From: an uncultured Ruminococcus sp. | GTDB lineage: Bacteria; Bacillota; Clostridia; Oscillospirales; Ruminococcaceae | Length of the DNA: 13,705 bases | Assembly: GCA_947174965.1 (NCBI GenBank) | Contig: CAMWKY010000023.1 | Span: forward strand, 1 to 13,705 | Direction: 5' to 3' | In this document: positions 1-7,290 of the stretch, piece by piece | Layout: every line of letters begins with the position of its first letter | Position numbering within the stretch: the stretch's first letter is position 1 | Translations under genes and position numbers: made by a program | Notes under the pieces: generated by a model | Seen by the model: only the letters and a program-made list of their open reading frames with translations | The model's database searches: none | Told to the model about the DNA's origin: nothing

Positions 1-2
1 AA

Positions 3-1123
3 GACTTCCCTCACTTTTTCAATTTGCTACATCCGCTTAAGTGTACGCATATGCCCGAAGCCGCCGATGTCGTCCGCCGTATTTTTGAGATGAGAGCTAC
101 AGGATACAATGTCACAAAGATTTCCGAAACGCTGAACAGTGAGGACATTCTTCCTCCGCAGGATTATAAGTACAGCAAACTCGGAAAGGAAGCACCGCAA
201 TATTCACATCATCTGTGGAGTCCGACTGCGGTCAAACGTATCCTCATCAATCCAATTTATCTTGGTAACCTTGCTCAACTTAGTACAACGACTGTGAGCT
301 ACAAAAACCACAAGACCATTCAGAAAAGTGCAGACGAATGGGTGGTTATTGAGAACAACCACGAACCTATTGTTTCGCAGGAGTTGTGGGATAAAGTGCG
401 TGAGATTGAAGCGTCCGTAAGTACAGGCAAGCAGATAAAAAAAGGAATTACAATGCCGTTGTCGGGCTTGGTATATTGTGCTGACTGCGAAACGAAAATG
501 AAGAATTATTCTTCCGGAGCAAAAGCTCCTTATGGCTATGTGTGTGGCTTTCACGCTCGTTTTGGTAAAGAACACTGCACCTCGCACCATATCAATTATA
601 CTGATTTGGAAAACATTATCATGCAGGATATACGCCGACAAATCGACTTTGTGATGGACGATGATAAGGCTCGTGAAAAATATCTTGCCCGTAAGCGTGG
701 AGAAGCAGTCATTAGCAGCAATGCTGATGAGAAAAGACAAAAAGATATTGAAAAGCGTATTGCTGACCTCGACAAGCTGATTCAGAAAATCTATGAAGAC
801 CGTGTTCTCGGTAATATGCCCGACAAGACTTGTATATACCTTCTCACAAAGTATCAGCAGGAAAAAACACCTTGCAGACTGAACTTGACATACTTGTTAA
901 GAAAGTCAATGCGGACAAGCAGGACAAAACAGATGTAGATGAGTATATCCGTCGTTTGAAGTCCTATATAGGTGCTGAGGAGCTTACACGAGAGATATGC
1001 CTTGACCTGATTGAATATTTTACAGTCAATGCCTATCAGGGCAGAAAGGTTATCCGTGATATTCACATTTATTATAAGCTGATTGATAAACCGCTTAAAA
1101 ACAAGAAAAATGCCCTTGCCTAA
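3..1123 (+). pseudogene. Large serine recombinase relic 1 (no catalytic domain, frameshifted)
   Basis: This is the C-terminal two thirds of a large serine recombinase. The frame is open to the left window edge, but family-like sequence begins only near base 51 (PEAADVVRRIFEM, start of the Recombinase domain). The preceding residues do not look like the catalytic domain, so a deletion joint near base 50 is likely. Visible parts are the Recombinase domain (SPTAVKRILINPIYLGN), the NNHEPIVSQELWDKV segment and a zinc-ribbon beginning YCADCETKM. A coiled-coil region follows. The frame breaks in the A-run at 862-867: reading on in frame gives nonsense up to 938, while adding one A restores QQEKNTLQTELDILVKK and continues cleanly to the stop at 1121-1123. 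The C-terminus (LTREICLDLIEYF, then IHIYYKL) is typical of the family. No serine nucleophile is present, so it cannot recombine DNA. It is a relic of an integrated element. The class is confident; the left end is not. Confidence 0.85.
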
Positions 1124-1149
1124 TGGCAAGGACAATACGGAAAATATTG

Positions 1150-1965
1150 TTTGTCCTTTTTGTACTCTTATCCTTTTTAACGAATGGTACGCAGCAAGCA
1201 CATCAAAGAAAATCCTTGCTGTTATGCAGGCGAACGCAAGACAGGGCAAATATACAGCTTCGATTGTAGCATACGGTTACATTGCAGAAACGGACGAAAA
1301 CCTCTCACCGATTATTGACGAAAATACTGCTCCGAACGTCTGAAGAATTTTTGAAATGTGTGCAAAGGGTGCAAGTTCTCTGCAAATTGCAAAGGCTCTG
1401 AATGCAGATAAAATTATCATTCCAGTAAGTTACAAAAACCACAGGAAATATATCCGTGATGAATCGAAATGGATAACTGTTGAGAATGCTTTTGAACCGA
1501 TTATTTCCCTTGAACTCTAGGATAATGTGCAGGAAATAAACAAGTCTGTAAGTCGTGGAAAACGACAAAAAAAGGTGAAATTCTTCCGCTTTGTGGATTA
1601 ATGTACTGTGCAGACATCGGCAGGATTCCCGATGAATTAAGTACAAAAATGCTTGAAAAATATGTCGCTGAACAGAAAGCTCTTGTTGACAAAACTGCGG
1701 AATTGAAAAAATCGGAAATTCAGGCTGACAAAGAAAAAAATGATGTTGATGAATTTATCAGCCGACTGACAAAATATTATGATGCACCTTGCCCTTACTC
1801 GTGAGATGTGCCTTGAACTTATTTGAGTATATTATAGTATATGAACGTCCTGAAAAGTACGGCGTACCTCGTAAGATTGACATCTAATACAAGTTTATGA
1901 GCAATCAGCTTGCGGACAGCAGAAATCTCTATCTTCCGCAGAACAGCGTTCAAATCAATGATTAA
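1150..1965 (+). pseudogene. Large serine recombinase relic 2 (multiple stops and deletions)
   Basis: A second large serine recombinase relic starts just after relic 1, in the same orientation. Recognisable pieces in order are FNEWYAASTSKKI (the hinge after the catalytic domain, about 1170), VAYGYIAETDENLSPIIDE, then RIFEMCAKGASSLQIAKALNADK after an in-frame TGA at 1341. VSYKNHRKYIRDESKW and ENAFEPIISLEL follow, then a TAG at about 1518 where the family has Trp. Next come a short YCAD zinc-ribbon start fused to a late coiled coil (LSTKMLEKYVAEQKALVDKT), and finally LTREMCLELI and VPRKIDI. The last readable frame runs to a stop at 1963-1965. The catalytic N-terminus, about 40 residues of the Recombinase domain and most of the zinc ribbon are missing. 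Compared with relic 1 it is more decayed, so it is probably the older one. Start and end are approximate. Confidence 0.8.
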
Positions 1966-2520
1966 AAATAGTTTACCTTTTGGGTGGGCATTAGTTCTGC
2001 CTTTGTTGACAACAAGGCTCAGTAAACTGATAATCGAAGAAATAACTGCAAGACTCAAACCCAATATAGTATCTTTTATCAAACTGTCCTTGCAAAAAAT
2101 TTCTTGCTTTAAGTTTATACTGCTGTCTTTGTATAACAATAAAGCTCTTGGCAGAAGTATGATATTCGCCAATATCAGAACCAGACAATATGTATTCAGA
2201 TTAGCATATGTTAAGATAAATTCCGCTTTTGACGAGCAAGCCGAGTGTTCGCCCTCTGTCATATATTATACCAGACCCTATTGAAAAAGTCAATCACCTG
2301 AAAAGAAAAAGCCTTATCCCCATATTACAGGAACAAGACCATTTCAAAACATCGTCAATTAAGAACTTTATATCATAACCTCATTTATAACGGTTGATTC
2401 GTCCTTAAATCCTGCCTTTTAAGGTGTCCTTTCGGTAATTATTTAGCTTGCTGTACCAGTATTACAATGTTTCTTTAAAACTTCTATATGGATACTGTTC
2501 TAAAGCGTTGCCCTGTTTTT
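1966..2520. other. Gene-poor stretch between relic recombinase and ATPase relic
   Basis: No gene here is well supported. Overlapping open frames exist on both strands. The most protein-like is leftward (2262 to 1819) and would encode two hydrophobic segments, but its first codon lies upstream of the expected transcription start of the promoter at 2265-2293, and it runs into the tail of the recombinase relic. The opposite plus-strand frame (1910-2284) has no ribosome binding site. From about 2284 to 2520 both strands are full of stops and nothing is recognisable. The stretch probably consists of eroded mobile-element or flanking DNA. Confidence 0.5.
2265..2293 (-). promoter_or_regulatory. Strong sigma-A-type promoter, leftward
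   Basis: On the minus strand, TTGACT (2293-2288) and TATAAT (2270-2265) are separated by exactly 17 bases, a near-consensus housekeeping promoter. The expected transcript starts near 2258 and runs left into a stretch without a convincing gene. Seen directly in the sequence; activity is inferred. Confidence 0.65.
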
Positions 2521-3257
2521 TTATTTCTTCAAGTATCGTTTCAGCAAAAAAGCACAGAAATACGGAAATGTATATATATCCTCGCTGTAGCCTATATTTC
2601 CGCCAGTGAACTTTATTCTGTAATTAATATCGGGATAGCGTTCAGAACTTATAAGCGTTCTGAGTGACTTAGCCCTTCCGTTTGTAGCCTTAACTTCAAC
2701 AGGTATCAGGTTATTGACAGTGCGTACAAAGAAATCCTGCTCCAGTACAGAGTCATCTCTTTTATAGTAGTATAAGTCATAACCGCTTTTCGCAAGTGTT
2801 TCAGCGATAATACTTTCATACAATGCTCCTTTATATACACCAAGATTTTTATTAGCTCTCAAATCGTCCTGTAATTCGTCATCAAGCATTGACACAAGAA
2901 GTCCCGTATCGGCAAAGTACAGCTTATATTTATCTTCAATGAAGTTGCAATATCGGGAAACTTCTGAATCTCATCGAAAAATATCAACGTTTCGCCCTCT
3001 ATGAATCGCTTTGACGGGTCTATGAGTGATATATTCTTGATAATGTCAGAAGCCTTGTAGCCATCTGAAATAATCATCTCGTACTTTGGTTCTTCGACAA
3101 AATTTATCTCAATCACGCTTGAATAGTTTTTCTCTGCAAACTTGCGTATAGATGCAGTCTTACCGACTTGCCGTGAACCTTTGACAATAAGCGGTTTGCG
3201 ATCTGCACTCGCTTTCCATTCAGTAAGAAAACCGTCAATCTTACGTTTCAGATTCAT
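2521..3257 (-). pseudogene. AAA_14/DUF4143 ATPase with internal deletion
   Basis: The first half is a good AAA_14 ATPase N-terminus starting at ATG 3257-3255, behind an AGGTGAT ribosome binding site. It has Walker A GSRQVGKT (residues 27-34) and Walker B LIFFDEIQ (91-98). Just after the DEIQKFPDIATSLK segment, near 2935-2950, the sequence jumps to the start of the C-terminal DUF4143 domain (KYKLYFADTGLLVSML) in another frame. That domain then continues to the stop at 2521 with the nuclease-like DFFVR and LIPVEVKATNGRAKSLRTL segments and the usual FCAFLLKRYL end. Intact family members are about 400-450 residues, so roughly 200 are missing and the two halves are out of frame. The intact family is often associated with mobile elements and toxin-antitoxin-like contexts, but its cellular role is not settled. 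The promoter and ribosome binding site look sound, so a truncated ATPase fragment ending at 2859 could still be made. Confidence 0.85.
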
Positions 3258-3279
3258 AAAGCAATCACCTCTTACTCTT

Positions 3280-3308
3280 ATTATACAATAATTACAACGA
3301 AAAATCAA
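3280..3308 (-). promoter_or_regulatory. Promoter of the AAA_14 ATPase relic
   Basis: On the minus strand, TTGATT (3308-3303) and a perfect TATAAT (3285-3280) are spaced by 17 bases. The -10 box lies about 23 bases upstream of the ATG at 3257, leaving a short leader that contains the ribosome binding site. Confidence 0.65.
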
Positions 3309-3362
3309 TAGCAAATTACATTTTTTTAACGAATTTCTAATATGGATTTACAATTTTTACTA

Positions 3363-3590
3363 TTAATCAGATAAAGCACAATAGATATTGACAATCCGTT
3401 CAAAACCTTGTCCAATGTGTTTGGGCTTATCGGTATAGCTGTACTTATTATTTTTTCCATATTTTACAGGCTTGTCTGCTGTTTTTATTGCATCAACAGC
3501 AAGTCCAACAAATCCCGACTTACAGCCGTTTTCAGCACTATAGAACATTACCTTTACCGATGTAGGTGTATCAGTAACTATTTTGCACAC
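3363..3590 (-). CDS. Short orphan ORF, possibly the 3' remnant of an interrupted gene
   Basis: This 75-residue frame has ordinary protein composition (GFVGLAVDAIKTADKPVKYGKN, ending HIGQGFERIVNIYCALSD), but I do not recognise its family. It begins with GTG at 3590 with no ribosome binding site, an in-frame TAA directly precedes that codon, and the poly-T tract of the recombinase terminator (3602-3607 on the plus strand) lies only about a dozen bases upstream. There is therefore no room for a promoter of its own. I infer that it is the C-terminal piece of a longer gene cut off when the neighbouring element arrived. It could instead be a spurious frame; the opposite strand is also open over much of it (3408-3680), but that frame overlaps the real recombinase end. 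Confidence 0.35.
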   Translation of the reverse strand: MCKIVTDTPTSVKVMFYSAENGCKSGFVGLAVDAIKTADKPVKYGKNNKYSYTDKPKHIGQGFERIVNIYCALSD

Positions 3591-3600
3591 TTATTTTTGC

Positions 3601-3639
3601 CAAAAAACAGCCTGTTCCGCATTGACCGTGGAGCAGGCT
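3601..3639 (-). terminator. Intrinsic terminator of the recombinase operon
   Basis: A 10-bp stem with one G-T pair (3609-3618 with 3630-3639) and an 11-base loop is followed on the minus strand by six T (3607-3602). It lies 11 bases after the stop codon of the large serine recombinase. Confidence 0.85.
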
Positions 3640-3649
3640 ATTCCCATAT

Positions 3650-5239
3650 TCAAATCAGATATTCAAACTTTACTTTATAGTTTTTCCCTCTGCCTGACGT
3701 ACTGTAACGAAGTCTAACAGCTGGAACATATTTCAGCTTTATCTCAAGTATTTTTTTATTGTAAACTGTAATTTTTTCCAGAACTTCACCGCAGATATGT
3801 TCGTCAGCAGTTTCAAAATCAAGATACTTTTTTACACATTCAATGCACTTCTGCATTTTTCTTTTCTGACAATCAAGCTCCGACTGCATTTTCTGGTGAT
3901 GTTCTATTTTCATTCTGATTTCAGAAATCTGATTATCATAATACTGATTCTGTTTTTTATAATCCTCAGCACTGACTCTATCTTCCAGATATTTATCAAG
4001 AAGCTTGCGTTTCTTGTCTTCAATATTGTCAATATCTTTCTGAAACTTTTTTATATCTATTTTTTCAGGAACACTACACACAGTATGTATCTCTGAAATC
4101 ATTTCTGAAATCAGCTCTTTCTGATTGATTTTCATAATGCTCAGTACATACGCTGTACCCTCAAGTAATACCACTTCATTGACAGAATTATTGTCACAGC
4201 CTATAACCTCACCGAATTTATTTACTTTTCCTGCACCATGCTTTGCATTATTCGCACATCTCCACGCTTTATAAACAGAACCGTCTTTACATTTTTTTGT
4301 ACGGCTTACAAATCTTTCACAGCACTCTCCGCATACTATTTTACCACTGCACCAATAACGACAACTATGTCTTGACTTCTGTTCATCTGTAAGCGTGCGT
4401 GTTGCAAGTATTTCCTGTGCTTTCTCCCACGTAATCCGGTCAATGATTGGTTCATGGTGATTTTTTATGTATATTTTTTCTTTCTCTCCTCTGTTGTACT
4501 TCTTTTTATGTGTAAGATAATTAGGAGTAAAAGTTTTCTGCTGGCAAAGGTCACCAACATATTTTTCATTACGTAAAATTCTCAGAATAACTGTATTGCT
4601 CCATTCCTTTACACGCATAGGCTTTATGCCTGCTTCCATTAGTTCTCTAGCAATTATATGAGTTCCCTTGCTCTCATTTACATACTTATGAAAAATCAGT
4701 CTGACAATTTCAGCACCCTCTTCATTTATATGCAATTCACCGTTTTTTACATCATACCCCAGCATACTTCTTCCGAAAACTACCCCTTGTTTCATACGTT
4801 GTTTCTGTCCCCATATTACACGCTCAGAAGTCTTACGGCTTTCCTCCTGTGCAATAGTTGACATAATTGAAAGTCTCATTTCTCCGTCTCGTTCAAGAGT
4901 ATTAATGTTGTCATTAATGAATACTACCCCTACGCCTTTTTCTTTCAGCTTTCTTGTATATTCAAGAGTATCGACCACATTTCTTGAAAATCTACTTACT
5001 TCCTTTGTAATGATAAGATTGATTTTACCTGCATATGCGTCATCAATCATTCTGTTGAAACCATCACGGTGAAGTGTTGACGTACCGCTTACGCCCTCGT
5101 CATAATATACTTCTACCAATGTCCATTCTTCGTTTCGATTGATGTAATCTGTAAAATATCTTCGCTGACTTTCAAGAGAATTGACCTGCGAATCCTTATC
5201 CGTTGAAACTCTGCAATATGCGGCAACTTTTAATGACAT
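3650..5239 (-). CDS. Large serine recombinase (site-specific integrase), intact
   Basis: This 529-residue protein has the full large serine recombinase plan. The resolvase-type catalytic domain spans residues about 4-145, with the nucleophile Ser12 in YCRVSTDKDSQ and the arginine-rich EVSRFSRN near 80-87. The Recombinase DNA-binding domain (about 160-270) contains IIARELMEAGIKP and ILRNEKYVGD. A zinc ribbon has cysteines 303, 306, 328 and 348. A coiled coil lies at about 396-455, followed by a basic tail. Such enzymes cut and rejoin attachment sites through a 5'-phosphoserine link to integrate or excise phages and conjugative or mobilisable elements. The ATG at 5239 overlaps the previous stop by 10 bases, so it is the last gene of a coupled three-gene operon that ends in the terminator at 3601-3639. 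All motifs are intact and the enzyme is probably functional. The target site is unknown. Confidence 0.95.
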   Translation of the reverse strand: MSLKVAAYCRVSTDKDSQVNSLESQRRYFTDYINRNEEWTLVEVYYDEGVSGTSTLHRDGFNRMIDDAYAGKINLIITKEVSRFSRNVVDTLEYTRKLKEKGVGVVFINDNINTLERDGEMRLSIMSTIAQEESRKTSERVIWGQKQRMKQGVVFGRSMLGYDVKNGELHINEEGAEIVRLIFHKYVNESKGTHIIARELMEAGIKPMRVKEWSNTVILRILRNEKYVGDLCQQKTFTPNYLTHKKKYNRGEKEKIYIKNHHEPIIDRITWEKAQEILATRTLTDEQKSRHSCRYWCSGKIVCGECCERFVSRTKKCKDGSVYKAWRCANNAKHGAGKVNKFGEVIGCDNNSVNEVVLLEGTAYVLSIMKINQKELISEMISEIHTVCSVPEKIDIKKFQKDIDNIEDKKRKLLDKYLEDRVSAEDYKKQNQYYDNQISEIRMKIEHHQKMQSELDCQKRKMQKCIECVKKYLDFETADEHICGEVLEKITVYNKKILEIKLKYVPAVRLRYSTSGRGKNYKVKFEYLI

Positions 5240-5490
5240 TTCATACTACCCCGTTTCTGTTTCTCCATAAGTGCCATAAGCTGTGAGTAACTTATAACCC
5301 CTTCAGAATACAGACTTTTATACACGCCGATTTTTATAAGAGTCTTGAACTCAGCCTGATTACTTGCTTCAATAGCTGTCTCCTTTATCTGATTATTCTT
5401 CATTCTACCAACTCCCATGTTCACATTATATGTGACCGGAATCGATATATTCTTTGTGATTTGTACTGTATTTTCAACACAAGCATTCAT
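5230..5490 (-). CDS. Small accessory protein between resolvase and recombinase (SHOCT-like C-terminus)
   Basis: This 86-residue protein starts at ATG 5490, four bases before the resolvase stop (ATGA overlap). It has a very strong ribosome binding site (AGGAGG, seven bases upstream), so the start is secure. Its stop overlaps the start of the large recombinase by 10 bases. Residues 47-79 (EFKTLIKIGVYKSLYSEG, then VISYSQLMALMEKQKRG) resemble the short helix-turn-helix pattern of SHOCT-like domains: an amphipathic helix, a GVIS turn and a second helix. Small proteins of this kind are often encoded next to serine recombinases in gut Firmicutes elements. Position and coupling suggest a partner of one of the two recombinases, for example a directionality or assembly factor, but no function can be read from the sequence alone. 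Confidence 0.8.
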   Translation of the reverse strand: MNACVENTVQITKNISIPVTYNVNMGVGRMKNNQIKETAIEASNQAEFKTLIKIGVYKSLYSEGVISYSQLMALMEKQKRGSMKCH

Positions 5491-6104
5491 AATTTTTCCT
5501 CCTCAGAATGTCTTTTGATAAGATTGTAATATGTACCTTTTTTAAGTCCCATTTCTCTCATCGCATCAACAGGACGAATGATACCCCTGTTAACCTTTTC
5601 CATAACGCTGTCCCAATTAGCTGGCTTTTCTGCATTTGGTCTGCCGAACTTAACTCCTCGCTGTTTCGCCGAATCAATACCCTCTCGCTGTCTCTGCCTG
5701 ATTTTTAGACGTTCTGCCTCTGCCATACTGCCGAGTACCTCAATAAGAATTGTATTAATCATATCCATAACCCACTCCTGCTCTGCTGAAAATTCTGCAA
5801 GCGTAGTAGGAATATCAAGTATCTTCACACGTATATGATGTTCCTTGAAATACTCCAGTTCGTTTCTGATGTCCGCCTTACTTCTGCTGAGACGGTCAAG
5901 CTCCTTGACTACAAGAGTATCACCGCTTCTCAGCATAAAATTTTTCAGTGAAGCATACCCATCACGTTTCATATCCCTGCCTGACTTCTTGTCAACTATG
6001 ATGTTATGCTCGTCTACCCCATACTCAATCAATGCCTGTACCTGCCTGTCTGCGTTCTGCTCTTTACTTGATACTCTCGCATATCCGTAAACCCTGTTTT
6101 CCAT
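5487..6104 (-). CDS. Small serine resolvase/invertase
   Basis: This 205-residue protein has the classic resolvase/invertase layout. The catalytic domain begins VYGYARVSSKEQNADRQ with nucleophile Ser12, and contains KELDRLSRSKADI (active-site arginines about 71 and 74). A long E-helix runs through AEAERLKIRQRQREGID (about 128-144), followed by FGRP and a C-terminal helix-turn-helix (about 165-198, IIRPVDAMREMGLKKG and TYYNLIKRH). The family resolves cointegrates or inverts DNA between short paired sites. The ATG at 6104 has a good GGAGGT ribosome binding site. It is the first gene of a coupled trio with the 86-aa protein and the large recombinase. A 28-bp perfect palindrome about 100 bases upstream could be part of its recombination or control site. 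Length and motifs are complete. Confidence 0.95.
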   Translation of the reverse strand: MENRVYGYARVSSKEQNADRQVQALIEYGVDEHNIIVDKKSGRDMKRDGYASLKNFMLRSGDTLVVKELDRLSRSKADIRNELEYFKEHHIRVKILDIPTTLAEFSAEQEWVMDMINTILIEVLGSMAEAERLKIRQRQREGIDSAKQRGVKFGRPNAEKPANWDSVMEKVNRGIIRPVDAMREMGLKKGTYYNLIKRHSEEEKL

Positions 6105-6207
6105 TTCATATGACCTCCAAATAGTCTGTAATTGTCCCTGTTACTTTTTGGACGTTCATAATCTATCATCTTAACTTTTATATACGGCTTTTCAGGTCTT
6201 TCAAGAC

Positions 6208-6235
6208 AGTTCATAAAACTATACTTTTATGAACT
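6208..6235. repeat. 28-bp perfect inverted repeat upstream of the resolvase
   Basis: Arms AGTTCATAAAA (6208-6218) and TTTTATGAACT (6225-6235) are exact reverse complements around a six-base centre. It sits in the 137-base gap between the HTH-like gene and the resolvase. No poly-T tract follows in either direction, so it is not a standard terminator. An operator or a crossover or accessory site for the resolvase fits its position. Confidence 0.75.
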
Positions 6236-6241
6236 ATTCTC

Positions 6242-6877
6242 CTAACGCCCTATGATTTTACCAAGAAGTCTCAGCTTATCCATATTAACAGCATTATCTG
6301 AAATCAGATTTTGTTTAAGTACACTGAAAATATATGTCAGCTTATCTGCATCAAGTCTGCAAAAATTTTCTTTCATAGTAATTTGATTATACGACTTGAA
6401 AAACTCAAGTTCTTCTTTGATTTCAGAAAACTCGTACTGATTTTCACTGCAACAGCCTTTATTCTCAATACTGCGGATTACTGTATCAGGAATAAAATTC
6501 TCAACCCTGTCATACCCCTTTGTCAAAACTCTTGCGAGTACAATTGTGCGGTCGCAAATACGCTTACTGCCTGAAATAATACCCTCAAAAACATCGTCCC
6601 CGAAAATATCATATAATCGCTTTGAAGCCTTACTTCTTGCACCTCGAACAGTATTCGGAGAGATACCCTGATACTTCGCTGCATCAACTGCCCTCATATT
6701 TATATAACGCACCATTTGTCTGGTTTTCTCCGTGTCGCACCATGCACATGACATTACTGCCGTTTTCATCTCTCTTAAAGCGGTCAGTCTGTAGCCGTAC
6801 TGCTTACGTTCCTCGTCAGTCTCGGACAGAATAAGGCTCTCCGTTTCTGCAATCTGATTGAAAAAATTCTGTGACAT
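6242..6877 (-). CDS. Unknown protein with sigma-region-4-like HTH, next to recombinases
   Basis: This 211-residue protein does not match a family I can name. The start at 6877 is chosen because a GGGAGGTGA ribosome binding site lies just upstream; a GTG at 6907 is in frame but poorer. Residues about 62-92 (RAVDAAKYQGISPNTVRGA, then RSKASKRLYDIF) have the spacing and residues of a sigma-70 region 4 or LuxR-like helix-turn-helix, with GISPNTVR as turn and recognition helix. The N-terminal 50 residues are helical and contain CAWCDTEKTRQMV; the C-terminal half is helical (EFSEIKEELEFFKSYNQI) and otherwise featureless. It reads in the same direction as the resolvase operon, 137 bases upstream and separated by the palindrome, so a role as transcriptional activator or repressor of the recombination genes is a reasonable inference. 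It is probably part of the same mobile element. Confidence 0.75.
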   Translation of the reverse strand: MSQNFFNQIAETESLILSETDEERKQYGYRLTALREMKTAVMSCAWCDTEKTRQMVRYINMRAVDAAKYQGISPNTVRGARSKASKRLYDIFGDDVFEGIISGSKRICDRTIVLARVLTKGYDRVENFIPDTVIRSIENKGCCSENQYEFSEIKEELEFFKSYNQITMKENFCRLDADKLTYIFSVLKQNLISDNAVNMDKLRLLGKIIGR

Positions 6878-6907
6878 TCCGTCACCTCCCATCGTTTTTG
6901 TAATCAC

Positions 6908-7240
6908 CTAATTTTTTACTTCTTTTTCCGCTAGATACCCCATAAATAGCACACTGTACGGAATACATAAGGCAAAAATCAGTTTTTGATTGATTTACAA
7001 TCACTTAAATAATCACATATTTCAATCGTCATGTGACACCTGATAATTCAAAATTTTCTATATTGAATCACTTTTCTTAGTTTTATTCTGCATAACAATA
7101 CAACACCTATATATCACCTTTTTCATCTTGGTTTCAGTCTGAATTGCTACTTATATTTCAATCGGAATAAAGCAAAACGGCATAAGTTTGTGTGGCAAAA
7201 AAGGTATTCGTATGGATTTAAATATGACACCTCTCTCCGC
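6908..7240. other. Non-coding gap upstream of the HTH-like gene
   Basis: AT-rich DNA of about 330 bases with no supported gene. Only leftward frames of about 15-25 codons occur, without conserved features. It presumably carries the promoter of the leftward gene at 6877, but I see no -35/-10 pair good enough to mark. A small imperfect symmetry (TGATT, TAC, AATCA near 6990-7003) and one copy of the TACCCC hexamer (6936) are the only notable items. Confidence 0.5.
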
Positions 7241-7282
7241 AAATATAAAAAGCCTGCCGAACCTCGAAAGGCTCGACAGGCT
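7241..7282 (-). terminator. Intrinsic terminator of the unknown gene at 7291-7866
   Basis: A 10-bp stem with one mismatch (7251-7260 with 7273-7282) encloses a further three-base-pair CCT/AGG stem. On the minus strand it is followed by TTTTTATATTT. It starts nine bases after the stop codon at 7291. Confidence 0.8.
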
Positions 7283-7290
7283 AAACCGTC

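Noticed and set aside
1819..2262. Leftward 147-aa membrane protein gene
   Set aside because: The first ATG lies two bases after the -10 box, upstream of the expected transcript start. There is no ribosome binding site, and the 3' end overlaps the recombinase relic.
3408..3680. Plus-strand 90-aa ORF
   Set aside because: It spans the recombinase terminator and the end of the recombinase gene in antisense and has no ribosome binding site.
5230..5490. Internal start (MGVGRMKNN) for the 86-aa protein
   Set aside because: The outer ATG has a perfect AGGAGG and an ATGA overlap with the resolvase stop, which is much stronger.
6029..6214. 61-aa leftward ORF upstream of and overlapping the resolvase
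   Set aside because: It starts inside the palindrome without a ribosome binding site and overlaps the resolvase start in another frame. Composition is not convincing.
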